The notes: a model not told the origin generated them from the letters alone. 64,000 nucleotides of DNA from Gracilaria domingensis (GCA_022539475.1 VCMS01000009.1:74043-138042), one strand, 5' to 3'; shown: positions 24,557 through 36,728, counted from the first letter of the stretch. Made by a program: numbers and translations.

Positions 24557-25786
24557 GGGCATTTCCACCGCTGACGGTATAGCGGCATACCGAAAAAGTA
24601 TGCCGCGATTTTGAGCGCAGTGACACAATTTTCATATCCAATGGGGCTTCGATAACGCTCTCGGTATCGGCTTAGACTTTCGGAGCGCTTAAAATCTCGC
24701 TATAAACTGTTTTATAGCGAGACGTTTTGGTAACGCCGCTTTACGGAAAGGACCAATCCAATTCGATTAAATTGTCGTGCATGTCATGCACGAGAGGTGG
24801 AATGTGCTGATCAACTTCCGCTTTCTTCAAATAGACCTCCCGCTCCCAAAGCACGCCGCACCAACTACTCACCAACCCCAGAGCACCGTTGCCATATCTT
24901 GGCTTGCGTGTGACTCTGTGCCTTTCGCAAGCGCTTTCGAGCAAAGACAGAAAACTGGAACAGCACGCAAAGCCCTGTATTCAATCTGTGCCCTCTCTTC
25001 CGATTGCCGCGTGGTTTCGATGTTTCCTTCGACTGCTGCCACGACTGAGTCTGCATGTATTGGAAGGCTTTGTCTTTGAGAACCCTTGCCTGATTGCTCA
25101 GGATTTCTAAAGCTTCTGACACTTTTTCCGCGCATTCCTGGCCGCTATGCCGACTTCTACGTTACAGTGTGATCAGCTGTCTACAAGCATCACCTCAAAT
25201 CTGCTGGGCTTATCATTCCTTGCTCCCAATCTACGGGAATCTCTGCGCTCCAAACCGTCTAGACTGAACTAACGAGCAGTATTGGGTTTACACTGGCAGC
25301 TTTTTTATCTACACTGCTTTTGCATGCATTACATCTACGTTAACTGCTAAATTCTACTACGACTACTCAGCGATGAAGTCTGTGTCGTGCTTGTTGCCTT
25401 TGTTTCTGTGGCCGTTCAAGGTTCTTGGCCGCGCTTTCTGCTTTGGCTTGTGCTGTGTGGCGCTTCCAATTGCTTAACAAGGCAGCAATCGTGCCCCACC
25501 CTCCACGTCTTCGGAGAGCATTGGCCACTTTTGCTTTGCAACTACGCATAGGGACATAGAGGGATTATATTAGTCCCAGTGTGATTTTGTTTGGCATACG
25601 CGGAAAAGTGTCCAAAAGGTCTGTGCCAGTATGTACTTTGGAAGAGGACAGGTGTCATGATAGTGGCGGGCAGAGTGCAACTCTATATAGCGGTTTACCG
25701 TTTTAGCGGCAGCCCAATAAAGTAGTACACGTGAGGGACGGATTATAGCGCTATACCGTCATGTCGTCGGCCGAATGAAGATGACC
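24557..25786. mobile_element. Short PIF/Harbinger element with TAA target duplication
   Basis: The left end reads GGGCATTTCCACCGCTGACG and the right end, complemented, GGTCATCTTCATTCGGCCGA. Both continue to a GACGGTATAGCG subterminal motif. The element is flanked by TAA on each side (24,554-24,556 and 25,787-25,789), the usual Harbinger TWA duplication. At 1,230 bp it has no transposase. Minus-strand frames inside (25,122-24,865 and 25,557-25,367) are hydrophilic and lysine/arginine-rich and may be leftovers of the accessory gene. It is probably a non-autonomous deletion derivative of the family represented immediately to the right. Confidence 0.65.
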
Positions 25787-25990
25787 TAAGGGCACCTCCA
25801 CTAGTGACTATAAAACTGCAAAGCGAAAACGTATGTTGGAGATTTTGCGTCCGATGCAAAATTTCTTCCTTCAGCGGCGCACTGTCAACGGCAACGGTAA
25901 CGATATACACTTTCGGACAAGTTAAAATTCTCGCCAAAAGAAGATTTTTAGCGAGAGTTTTAGCGCGACGGTATAACCACGGAAACGCAA

Positions 25991-28900
25991 GAGGTACCCC
26001 GTGGTGCCCCTTGAAAAATGCAGAGTTTTTCAGAGGTGGGTATCCCATATTTCGGAACGGGTACCGAAGGTACCCCTTATAAACGTTTGGCTACCCCTTA
26101 TATTCTCGGTCATTGGAACCGTATCGCCTTTGAGCAAGATAAAGCGGGCGCTTTCTCATTCGAAAAAAGATGTCTTCAGGCATGAGCGGATCTCGTCACA
26201 AGAGTCTGCATGTCCTACAGGTTTCGACAGCGTCTGTACTTCCTTGTGAAAATGAGACAAGAACACGAGATCGACGCTGACATTCAGTCCATTGCATCGG
26301 AAAACAGCCTGCTTTATGACGACGAGATTGATACCTATGACGAAGATAATTACGATAAATCTCGCGTGACATTTCGCGGCGAACCATCTTTCTGAGCTAT
26401 TGAGATCAACGAAGTAGACCAGGAAGCAATGACCGAAGTCAAAAGCATTATGTGCGCTCTAAGAGAACGCATAGCGAAAGCGCTCAAAACTCAAGATACT
26501 GCTTTGAACACGCTCACGCCGGGCAAGATATTCTCTGAGCTACTACTTTCCGGGCTGTTCCTCAATGAATTGGAACGACTTTGCAACGAAGGACTACGAG
26601 AGTTGGGTCTTAGAGAATCTAGTGTAACAGAGTTGCGGACTGCGATTGGAGTTATTGCTGGATATGCATTTTGTCGCACTTCATTTGACGAGATCACTTC
26701 TGCGGAGAACAGAGATGTATATCAGCGTGTTAATGTGAATCGAGACCGCATACTTGAAATTATTGTTGCCATTGGTGTGCGACAAAGCAAAATTAGTGGG
26801 GTGTTCATTACAGCTCAAGGTTCTTATGATCGCGGTATCAATTCAATTGAGGAGGCTTTTGCAAAAGTGTGCTGCCCATTGTTTCATGTAAATGGGATGG
26901 GCATGGCAGCAGATGATGATGTGACTCGACAGAGATGAAACGAACTGTCTCCAACGACAGGGCTGCGGCAAGTTAGGTAAAGTCCGTCCTGCATGAATGG
27001 CGTAACGATTGCTTAATCTCGAGAAAGCTCGCGGAGCGCAGCAGACTACGTTACCAAATCCAATAACAAATTTGACGTTGTGTATCCGGTACTCTAGCGT
27101 GAACGAGAAAATTCAGAACACATTAGAGACGTTGTTACATCCGGTTCAAGTTCAAGCGGATGCGATTAATTGTATGTATCGCAACGCGAGCACAATCTAA
27201 ATTGATCGAGGATATGTCTCGGATGCAGTTATTAATTTTCTGAGAGATATTGGAATCCATGTTGTAGGTACTCAGAAGCGTGGACCTCAAGCCCCATTTA
27301 CATTTGGCCAAAGTCGGATATAAAGAGACAATAGACGCATTAACGAGTTCAGCATTATGGATGCATTTTGGGCTTCTAAACGACATCCGAAAAGACGAAG
27401 AACATTTCACTTAGCTCTTCGAGAGGCTAGCACGATGAAAGGGCGAGTGGCAAAGCTAGTAACTGCTAGAGATGATCTGGCGGGAGACAAATGGGTGGCG
27501 GAAAAGCGTACTACAGAGGAGAACCCATCGATCTTCAACGGGTAAAATATAAGCTGCGTGACGATGTAGTTTCCTCTGCTATGAAGGTGTTTGGAGACAG
27601 GCTTCAAGACGAGATCTTGGGTAATTTGAAAGCAGTTACGACAGCACAATCCGGCGGTGATAAGCTGTGGTTCCTTGGACGTGGTTTGAAGTACACCTCG
27701 ACAACTAGCTTGTATTTCATTGAACTAATTGCAAAACAAAATAGTCAATATCTGCTCTGCGTCATAGAGCACAAACATCTTTGCAAACTGATTGGTATTT
27801 CAATTCAAACTGAGAATCCAGTCGGAGAACTAGCATTACCGTGTCCACTACAACCCTTGCCAGTAACAATCACCACGAACATGACAATTGTGTAGCTCAA
27901 GGCAGAATGTAGAGGTCGGAAAACAAGTGGGTTCTCAAACAAGAACAAGGCTTGGCTCATGGATGCGTTGGCGAGTTGGAAAGAAAGTGAAGAATGTACT
28001 ATGTCGTTTGAAGAACGAGTGGCAAAGCTGGCATTAAAATCGTGGTGTCTTAAGCCGAAGAAAAAAACAGAAGATATGAAAGCCGGAAGCAGAAACAAAA
28101 CAATGCTTCAAAGAGCTCTGCCAGAATTTTTGCTTAGCAATGCAAATCTCGTGACACTTTCTGCTCGAACATATGGGCTTTTGCAGCGGGAAGGTCAGGC
28201 TTTTTCGCATATAGCCACTTCACCGAACCTGATAGTTGTGGTAATGAATAGATCACTTGAAACAAATGCGGATGCAACGAACGAAAATCCCAGGTCCTCA
28301 TGCAGTGCAGTTGCAGTGGTTTGCGAATTTAAAACCTTTTCAGGGAGCGACTCTCTGTCCGCTGCGTATGATGTGAGAGACAAACACCGCGTGTATACTG
28401 AACTCGAGCTGGCTGTCAAAGCCGACCAAGGCGATTATGAATCTGAGTTGCACCTAGGCAAACTCATTAGTCAATTTCACAGTGTCGTGCCCTGGAAACC
28501 GTATAGGTATCAAATCATTCACCACACCGCTGTGTGCCAATGCCCTGTTCTTTTTGTGGCTGCCTCTCGGTATGAGATAATATATGCAGTTCGTGTCCAG
28601 GTGCAGCAAAGCATTGCCATTTCAATTGCAATCATTACGAGACATTTGAAAGAGACACAGATACCTTGGGCGACTGTTCCTGTTGGAGAGATACCAAAAT
28701 ATAATGAGCATATCTTTGGTTTTGGGAAAGACCATTTTGCAGTAACATCTTACTTGAAGCTCGCATCTTCCTTTCATGAAACCGTCAGCGCAAAAGGCCC
28801 ATTACCGGCGGCTAAATACATCAGACCAAAGCTCGTTTCGCACTGGAACATTCATAAGGGTGGGACAGATGTTCTTCCGCGGGTTGTATCGAACTGTTCG

Positions 28901-29793
28901 TTCCGAATGTCCAAGCTCTCTCCAAGAGGAACAATAATTTGGCGTTCTGTTCAGATTATGTTTGTCAACGCGTACTACACTTTTCGAGCGCTTAGAACTG
29001 ACGAGAACGCGTTCACTTCTTATCGTAGGTGGCGCAAAGCAGAGGCAAACGTGCTGACGTTTCGGAGGGCAGTGAAAGACATGTTTCTTTCATTTTTATC
29101 TCCTTCTGATATTCAGACGCCAACACTGAGTTCAAGAGTAAGAATTTGTGGGGCAATAGTTGGTTCTTTGTCAAAATCGGGAATCAGATTCCGATCGCAT
29201 TCAAGAGGTGCATTGAGTTTGGATAAGACCCGTTTCGCGAGGACGGGAAAGCACATACCTATCCTACACAGTCGTGGTCGAATTGCGAAAGAAAATCAGG
29301 TTGTCGGCAATCCTGGCTGGTTTATTATTTGTTCAAAGACAGATAATTCGCAAGGAAAGCCTAGGAGAGTGGGAATGAAGTCAAGGTATGCGTGTGAAGA
29401 ATGCAAGGTTTTTCTTTGTCGTGTTGTGAGAAGAGAGGTTTCAAATCGGATTCCAAGAAGTTGTGGGGATCAATGGCACACTTTGAAACATATATGACAC
29501 TTGTAAACATTGTTACATAGTTTTATGTGAAATTATATGCATAAGAGGCACCCTTGCTTGGTTCCTCTTCTAAGGAGTCCTGTTTTCATCAAGGGGCACC
29601 GCAAACAGCCAGCTATACTAAAGAGGTTTTGGGCCTGTCTATCTTCGACAGAACGTTTTATGTGGGCTTTGTATTTGGACAGCTAGAAAGATTGGTTCAC
29701 GCCCGAATCACAAACGCAGTTTGGGACGAGAGGAAGGGTCGCATACTGTATTTCTGGAGGACCAAAAGTAAGGGCTACCGCACAGTGTACCCC
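25991..29793 (+). mobile_element. piggyBac-like DNA transposon nested in a Harbinger element
   Basis: The left end GAGGTACCCCGTGGTGCCCC and the complemented right end GGGGTACACTGTGCGGTAGC are recognisably inverted repeats with a short length difference. The right flank is TTAA (29,794-29,797), the hallmark piggyBac target. The left flank is GCAA, so that copy has drifted. On both sides lies sequence of the surrounding Harbinger element, including a GGACCAAT motif just beyond the right end that also occurs in the related element at 24.6 kb. The single plus-strand transposase gene fills the element. Confidence 0.55.
26169..29497 (+). pseudogene. piggyBac-like DDE transposase, broken
   Basis: Most of the coding lies in one frame with several stops. 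An acidic N-terminus (DDEIDTYDEDNYDK, about 26,310) precedes a helical region. Next comes GMGMAADDDVTRQR (about 26,900) and a DRGYVSDAVINFLRDIGIH segment with VVGTQKRG after it (about 27,205-27,270). Then follows a HWNIHKGGTD segment (about 28,840), the place of the piggyBac 'MGGVD' motif with its catalytic aspartate, and NAYYTFRALR. At the C-terminus is a cysteine cluster, RYACEECKVFLC followed by WHTLKHI, resembling the piggyBac cysteine-rich domain. Stops fall at about 26,393, 26,936, 27,543 and 27,893. It is longer than typical piggyBac proteins (about 600 residues). Confidence 0.55.
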
Positions 29794-30061
29794 TTAAACT
29801 TTTCCGGGGATAACTGAAGGGACCAATGATGTGCCTCCATCACAGACAAGCATGACTTGCTTCCACAATTTTGCAAGCAATTTTTGCTCTCCACCTTCAT
29901 CTCACCTCCGTTCATACCCATTCACCCGTCAGCTTGAACGGGGGACTCCCAGATCATCTTCCCTGTGCACGTCGTTCTCAAACCTCTTCTGTGGTTTTAC
30001 ATGAGCCCTGTACAAGCAAGTGCGCAAGACGCTTTCGCTGTCAAGGTACACTGCGCCAAGA

Positions 30062-31452
30062 ATGGACCCTTACCATACCAACGGACCATCCAACTTTTCA
30101 ACGGTTCCGCTGTCAAACAGGCAACAATCTTCACTCCAAAAGAGCGGCACGAGCCCAGAACTCTCAACAGGTAACATTATCACTCCACGAAGCAAAGGCG
30201 TTAGTAGTGCTGCCGATGATGAGACAGGCTTGCTACAAACCCCAACAGTGGGACAGGCCTCATTAACGCAGCAATGGACTACACCCATTAACGATGAGGA
30301 AGTAGCTGTGCGCGTTGTTGGTGACTTGTCCCGCGCTGCTCATGAGTGCCTTGTGAGGCCAAAGTCGCTAACCCTAGAGCAAGTAGGTTCAAACTTGGTA
30401 TCATTATGCACACCATCAGAAAACTACCAAATACTCTCGACTGCTGCACAAGTGCCAGGAGCAAAACCGCCTTCAAAAGCGCATAGAGGCAAACAGCCTC
30501 AATGGCGGGATCTCGATATATTGGGTGCTGTGATGGCAACAGTACGATTGCCGGACGCATCTATAAATGGTTCAAAACAATAGAAGGCTGACTGGCACTC
30601 TCAACTGAAGAAGGAATTTGATAGGTTGTCGGGGGACCTCATTCCTTTCCATCCGTAACTTAACAATAAGCAGAAGATGGAAGTATGGCGGAAGAGATCG
30701 GGGCGTAGCGTGGCCCAGCAGGGGCCGAAAGAACTCGCTGTTTGCCGCAAGCTTCAAGGCTGCTTGCGTGTTGTGGAAGCTCATAAGTTTACTGGAAATC
30801 CGAGTGACGCAGAAAAAATGCGGTGTGCCGTGGGTCTTTCTAACGGCATAATCAAAGTCTCACACTTCTATGATGTCTTCCGGAACCCAAATTACGTTAT
30901 AGGTACACTATTTCTATTGCCCAAGCCATTCGAATGGTTACACACGGAGACCCAGTTCCAGCTCCGGTTACATGCGTGCAGCCAGAGCAACCAGAGCAAG
31001 AGATGTCGGTCGATGAGGTAATGATAGGGTTTAATAATGAGGATTGTATCCAGGACAAAGGTCGAAATGTAGACGGAGGAACGCGACAAGAGGCAAATAT
31101 GTCCCAAGGGCGGAAGAGACTAATAGGTGCGAAGGCCGCAAAGAGTGCTAGGAAGGCAAAAAGTGAAGGTCAAAAGGAGGAAACCGGACTACAGTCGGCT
31201 ATTGAATCGTGGACAAGGGGCTTTGCAGATGCCAGCAGTTCCTCTCTTGAAGCTGCGTACTCGAGGGCGGTGATAAACAGGGAACAAACAAACCGCGATT
31301 ATGAACTACGGAAGGAGGCGGATGAACTTCAGGCGGTTCGAGTACTCTTTAATGACGGCGACGAAGATAGTAAGAAATATAGAAGTGCATTGAAGCGCAA
31401 AAGACTTCGCAAAACTTTTCCGAGAAGAAGACAAAGAAATGAAAAGCGATAA
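30062..31452 (+). pseudogene. Harbinger accessory Myb/SANT-like protein, broken
   Basis: From ATG at 30,062 the product begins MDPYHTNGPSNFSTVPLSNR and runs through a Ser/Thr-rich leader. A QWRDLDILGAVMATVRL segment opens the Myb/SANT-like region, continued by WHSQLKKEFDRLSGDL, a KFTGNPSDAEKMRCAVGLSN segment and HFYDVFRNPNYVIG. The C-terminal part has RKRLIGAKAAKSARKAKS, the 'RP-G-K-AK' motif common in the partner proteins of Harbinger transposases, then a coiled coil and a KRKRLRKTFPRRRQR basic tail. In-frame stops occur near 30,583 and 30,660 and the frame changes near 30,930. In working elements this protein binds the terminal repeats and helps import the transposase. Confidence 0.6.
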
Positions 31453-31496
31453 TAGAATAGTTACGAACGTGTAATCAACCATAGTCCATAGGAGCG

Positions 31497-32877
31497 TTAC
31501 TCGACTTCAGCAGCCTCCAAATACTCATCGAGCTCTGCTCCACCAAATTCAGACCATATCGCGTTAGCGAGCGCAATAGTTAGCATCTCATGATCTTGAT
31601 GATCTTCTGAACTGTTTGCCGTTTGCCAGTAAAAGTCTGTACTATCATAATGTTCTTCGGGTGCGTTGTTCGAGTGAATCGGTACCACAGCAGCGTCTGG
31701 GTCAAGCCTGACAATGTTAAGCCTGTTCATAGCACCATCCATGTCGCGATACTCCACAATCAAATTGTGAAGAATGGCACACGCCTCCACAACATATTGC
31801 ATGTCATCTGTGTACCACAGTCGAGATGGATTCACCAGAAGGTGCCAGCGACTGGACAAAACTGCATAGACGCGCTCGACAGCTTTCTGAAAGGCCTGTT
31901 GTGCCTTGGCAAATGCTTTCTCTCTGTTCGTTTTCGGTCTTGGCATTGTCTTTAGAAAAATTCTGGAGTCAGGATAAATGCCATCTAAAAACTAGTAAAA
32001 CCAGTCATTGATACGTCCAGCTACATTAATCTCTGGTTTAAGAGGCAGCCAGGTTCCAGTACGTATATCTGTAAATAGGGGTCCACAGCCAAAATTGTTT
32101 AGATGGTTACATGCTCCAGGAAATCCAAACTTAATATGTCAAATACATAGTCTGCCATCGCATAAACTTTCAAGGCGTTACTCGGGCGCTCCTGACTTCC
32201 CTATATTTCGTCTCTGTTTCACCACTGCACCGCAATGAAGTTCCATCCGGAATAATCAAGTGATATCAATGCAACAGGGAAGCCGCTTTTCGCGTGAAGC
32301 TCCATTATTGACTGCATATCTTCAAGTGTTGGTCATCGCAGATATTCCTCTTTAAATGCTTTACATACTGCAAAAACAAACCGCTTGCCACATTCGTGCT
32401 GGATAGATTCCAAAAGTCGTGTATATTCAGTCAATACATCTGCTCCAACACCCAAGCTGAGCTGTCGCTACGCGACGATTAACGTTTGATGAGTAGTGGA
32501 AAATGTTGGTCGGCAACAATCCTGATCCTCTTTAAAGTAGCTATCGGTTTCTAGAACGCTCTTAAGAACACGTTGATATACAACTTTTGGCATCCGAAAC
32601 CGTCGTCAACCTCTCTTTCTGTGAGAATTGGTCCAAGCAGTCCAGTAGGATTTATGGAATTTGTTGGGGTGAAGTAGGCATCATTAATATACTGGGCGGT
32701 AAGATCTCGACCACTGTGTCTGTTTGGCGCATTGCCAGGTTTAAAGACTCCATGTTTTCCTGTTCTGCAATGCCTTTGAATAGCATGCCGAACACTCAAC
32801 GGGGTTATTAAAAGGGTTGTGAAAAAGGTTGCAATACAGGCAAACGGCGATGTTTCTTCATAATATGTGAAATCCAT
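31497..32877 (-). pseudogene. PIF/Harbinger transposase (plant-transposon type), broken
   Basis: The N-terminal piece at 32,877 (MDFTYYEETSPFACIATFFT) is followed by a decayed middle. There a GFPVALISLDYSGWNF segment marks the first catalytic aspartate region ('GSLDC-HW' in relatives). A VYAMADYVFDILSLDFLEHV piece and EPGCLLNQ follow. The C-terminal frame 31,946-31,497 has AVERVYAVLSSRWHLLVNPS with the third catalytic acid, then VVEACAILHNLIVEYRDMDG. Several stops and frame changes lie between 31,950 and 32,550. It is convergent with the Myb-like gene, 45 bases apart. Confidence 0.65.
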
Positions 32878-33045
32878 CTACTGGTTGTCGGATCTGATGA
32901 TGACGGTGCTCGTACAAAGCTGCCGCACCGGTGGATATGATGCAGATTTTGTAGCTATAGCCACAAGCCTTTTTACCGCCAGTCAATGAAAAAGACCCAC
33001 GTTATAGCGCTATACCATTATGAAACGCATCGACTGGAGATGCCC

Positions 33046-33640
33046 CAAAAGTTACGTAATTAAAAGGCGCGACGTCGATTTTTTCTACATGTTTCAAATA
33101 TATGCATTGTTTTGGCTTAGCTAAAAACCCCTATTGCACACCACTCGAGTGCAAAAATATCATCATCTCCGTGAAAAGCTTGAAACGACCATCGTCAAAA
33201 AATGCGTGTTTTTATTATTAAAAAACTGTCCAAACAAGTGGTCTGGTTGCAGTTGGGGGGCGCCCTATGATATAGTCAGTCATAGGTTCGGGCCGGCGCA
33301 AACGTTTTTTGAACAAGCGCGAAGTGCGCCATGCTTCCTCAAGGCTTTGTTCCGATTTTGGAAATTCGGCGTTTTACGCTTCCTCCAACTGTAACACAAG
33401 CACTGCAAATAGATGACTCATGTAGCCTGGAGATCATAGCTTTTCGATCTCTCGCGTTTTCGATCATGTGCTAGCACTTCATTCTCTCAAATACTGCTTC
33501 TCGTCTATGTTTGACATCCGGCATACGAATGGAGGGGTAAGGAGCTTTCCACAAAATCAAAGAACATGTACTTTTCTGTATCATCATTCCAGTATATTTT
33601 AGAACGAAAGCAGTCATTGTGCCTCACGGTTGCTGCTAGT
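33046..33640. other. Stretch without a recognisable gene
   Basis: AT-rich sequence with one 86-codon plus-strand frame (33,134-33,394) that shows no domain. Nothing else is identified. Confidence 0.35.
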
Positions 33641-33658
33641 TGTGGTACTGTCTCTGTG

Positions 33659-33729
33659 AGAGACCTTTACAGGTGCAGCTGTACACTTGCATAAGATGTC
33701 TGGCCGGACACTTATGTACAGTTGCTAAC
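33659..33729 (+). repeat. Structured repeat, copy 1 (two tandem hairpins)
   Basis: AGAGACCTTTACAGGTGCAG opens a 70-bp block whose twin lies at 47,056-47,126 in the same orientation. Both can form a first hairpin (CAGGTG...CACTTG here, CAAGTG...CACTTG in the twin) and a second with GATGTC facing GACA. Base changes between the copies leave both stems. About 40 bases downstream is GGTTCGAGTCCC (33,769-33,780), which matches a pol III B-box, so a tRNA-derived SINE is one possibility. Confidence 0.4.
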
Positions 33730-34199
33730 TCACAGGTTATGCTCTCATTCACTACCGCTGTCGTTCAAGGTTCGAGTCCCGACAGTCGCTCTCGCTGTCT
33801 CTTACAATTTCTGTCTTTCAAAGTTACACCGAATCACTGTGGAGTACTCCACGTCGACATGTTTACATCATCTACATCATCTACAACATCTACATCATCT
33901 GCAACATCCACACCGTTAACACGTTTAATACGCTTCGTTCACTTCAGCTCCACCGAGTTTGACCGGGGAGTGCGAGAGACCACTACAAGTTGCATAGTTT
34001 CAAACTCTGTTCCACCTGAGGCGCAGTCTAAACAAGAGTTCACGTGAACGCGTTCACGCGTTAATATAGTAAATATATCAAAAAAAGGTTTCTAAACTAT
34101 GATACACCCCAGTTCTTGAATCACCGATGGGTCCAAACATGGACCATCTACGATCGCTATATCATGTGCACAAACCATACAGTTTGCAAACTACCCAAA

Positions 34200-34273
34200 G
34201 ACTCTCTCGGAGAGTCTCTGATTATTCGGCAAACCTACAGAATGTCGTGGTGACTCTCTGGAAGAGAGTCACC
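34200..34273. repeat. Two perfect hairpins in the left subterminal region
   Basis: GACTCTC/GAGAGTC (34,200-34,216) and GGTGACTCTCT/AGAGAGTCACC (34,249-34,273) are both perfect and share the ACTCTCT sequence. They lie between the left terminal repeat and the transposase start, where transposase or accessory protein may bind. Confidence 0.4.
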
Positions 34274-34505
34274 ATGACACTGTGTATGCCGATACCAGAC
34301 CAAACACATATAGATGCAGTTTGGCCACCATATTGCGTGGGATCAAAGCCCCCCGTGGCTCGTTCTCCGTCAATAGCCTCTACCTATTCTACTTTCTGCC
34401 CGTAAACCAAGCGTTAAAGTACCATGCGTCACCCAGCACTCCTCTACTCTCTTACGCTGCTGCTCTACGAGACTCGCCCTCAGTATTTGCACGCCAATTT
34501 TCGAA

Positions 34506-35610
34506 ATGACTTCAGACACATTCATACCAATTGTCACTGTCATTCTGAACAGTGCTCGAAGACAAGCAGTTCTAAATGCTGCAAGTCCATGTTTGAAGAA
34601 GATTATCCCCAAGAAACGTAAGTCAACGCCATCACACCATCCCCCATCTCAAACTTGAAAAAACGTCTCTTTCGAGTCGATTAAAAACTTCCTCAGTGAT
34701 ACTGCCTTTCAAAGAGCCTACCAGATGAGCCGCCCATCGTTCTACAAACTGGTACGACTTCTTTGTCCTCATATGAAAGAAAGTGTAGAAATGGGAAATC
34801 GATCTGGTCGTTCTACACTTTCTGTGTCGATGAGGCTGGGAATCACACTAAGTCGTCTGGCTGGAGGTAACGTAGACACTATTCTCCAGCTCTTCCGCAC
34901 ACTACGTTCCACAGTTTACAAAGTTTTTTTTGGAAACATGTTTGGCTCTCTCGAAGGTTCTGAAGCTTCCTGGTATTCCATCATCTTTTGAAGATCTTTG
35001 CGCACTATCAAAGGGCTGTAAGACATTTCGACAGAAGCCCAGCCACTTAAAAGGATGCATTGGCGCCATTGACGGCATAACTATCACGATTAAGAGACCG
35101 AGTCGCAATGCGGGAAAATATTGGTGTCGCAAAGGCTACTACGCTATTCGGGTGCAGGCCGTGGTGGACTACGTTGGTAGGTTCTTGTTCGCTTCAACAA
35201 AATGTGTAGGATGTACTCATGATTACTTAGCATATGCGGCATCGAGATTGTCGTGGTTTTTAAACAAACAGGGGTTTCCAGTACAGTTTTGGATTATTGG
35301 CGATGAAGCCTACGTGTGTACTGACAATTTGGTCAAGCCAATTCCTGCATCTCAGACTTGTCACTGGTACGAGAATTCTTCTAACTATTTCTTATCCTGT
35401 GTGAGAATTCACATTGAGCAGGCTTTTGGGAGATTGGTAGCGCGATGGAGGATTTTACAGAGTCAATTAAACTATACGATTGGCATCAATTCGAGAATAA
35501 TTATGTTACGCATGAAGCTACAAAAGTTCTGCATAGACGAAGGCCAACCGAAGACGCGTGGGTTATGTTTTACGGAACAAGAAGATGTGGATAGCGAAAT
35601 AAGAGACTGA
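34506..35610 (+). pseudogene. Harbinger transposase of the 13-kb element, two breaks
   Basis: From ATG at 34,506 the product aligns along its whole length with the intact transposase at 59,531-60,700. SFESIKNFLSDTAFQRAYQM matches TFDSVTDFLSPENFQRDYRM there, and LAGGNVDT is common to both. The catalytic blocks GAIDGI, IGDEAYVCTD and HIEQAFGRLVARWRIL are all retained. A TGA codon near 34,660 and a one-base change in the T-run at about 34,923-34,930 interrupt it. Apart from these two the gene is well preserved. It belongs to the DDE_Tnp_4 family, which cuts and pastes the element at TWA-like sites. Confidence 0.8.
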
Positions 35611-35822
35611 TACTGCGCCAGGAAAGATGTTCTTGCCGAGATAGCAGCTACGTCCTATGACGGCCAGTTGGATTCATCCCCGTCATCCTCATCACAAAGC
35701 GCGACCAAATGGTGCAGATCATACGTCAGCCCGAACTGCACCGTCCGCCTCTGAGAGGTGCACCGGAGCCTCTCTGAATGAATCTCCGCTTGCGGAGCAT
35801 TGTGGAGCACTATCAAAGGCAT

Positions 35823-36420
35823 TCATCCCAAACATTGATCAAGTTCCTGCTGCTCCGACTTGCAGAGCGGAGAGCGCTGTGTTAGTCGTACGGTCCTCAG
35901 TGTTTCTCGATGCTCTATGTACGAGAATTTCTTGAGTAGAGACGTTGCTGGAGACATGCCTAGAGCATGCAACATAAATCCCGGATCACTCAAGTGGGCC
36001 CCTCTCTCCAGGGTCACTGCACAGGAAACGTCCGATCCATATATTTCCTCGAGACATCCAAAACCTTTTGCAGACTTCAGTTTAGCATGTGTTCTCATTG
36101 CTTGATAAACCTCCTCCAGGGAACCGGATATAATCTCCTGTAGTTCTCCAAGACCTCGGATTTCCATTACGTTCTTCATGGTTCGTTTCTGGACAGCTGC
36201 AGCTGATTCGGCAGAAGCGGCGGCGTCCTTAGCACCTTGGGCGGCGGCACCCGTGTCTCGACTGAAGCTTGCAGCAGATTCTGCTCCCTTTTCTGAAACA
36301 AATCTAGTGTTTCCTATCTCTCTTGGAGTCTTGGCAGCCTCTTCGCTCGATCGCTGCTTTCTTTACGTCTACCTGGTGCTGTCCAAGCGTGCTGAAAGCG
36401 TTGCGTGCGCCCTCCTGCCG
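35823..36420 (-). pseudogene. Unrecognised Ala/Glu-rich protein fragment
   Basis: A minus-strand frame, open upstream of the KNVMEIRGLGELQEIISGSL segment, reads through a helical Ala/Glu/Ser-rich stretch (DAAASAESAAAVQKRTMKNV) and LEEVYQAMRTHAKLKSAKGF to 35,823. It looks like part of a genuine helical protein, but no start and no family are visible. It lies between the transposase and the BTB gene of the 13-kb element. Confidence 0.3.
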
Positions 36421-36728
36421 CTGCGCCCACTTTTGCTTCCCTCACGTGCGTTGCCGCCCTTTGGCTCAATTTTTCTGAAAGTGAATAAACCCCCTACCAA
36501 AACATACGCTCACACACATAAGAGGTTATAACATTAGCCGAGCAGGCTTTCTTCTCGATCTTCTTCTCCATCGACGCACTGCAACTCTTCCCCCCTTGCA
36601 CGCGCATCATTAGACACGCTGCAAGTGCGTTATGTCATGGATAGCCCTCCCGTGTAGTCCACCATCGTCACGCTTCTCTAAGCACGCCGCTTGCACTCGC
36701 CGCGATGCCACCAGAGCTCTCATCTTTA

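Larger units (their letters stand above)
25790..33045. mobile_element. PIF/Harbinger element with Myb-like gene and transposase, interrupted by a piggyBac-like element
   Basis: The left end GGGCACCTCCACTAGTGACT and the complemented right end GGGCATCTCCAGTCGATGCG are imperfect inverted repeats of the same family as the element at 24,557. Both left ends share an internal ACTTTCGGA, TTAAAATCTCGC-type hairpin, and both right ends share GGTATAGCGCTATAA. The left flank is TAA, while the right flank reads CAA, so the duplication is imperfect. Without the 3.8-kb insertion at 25,991-29,793 the element would be about 3.45 kb, a normal Harbinger size. It contains a plus-strand Myb/SANT-like gene and a minus-strand transposase, convergently arranged. 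Both are broken. Confidence 0.6.

Noticed and set aside
33721-33790. A tRNA gene, from the GGTTCGAGTCCC block
   Set aside because: The bases flanking the T-loop-like sequence do not form a five-pair T stem and no acceptor or anticodon stems can be drawn. At most it is a tRNA-derived repeat.
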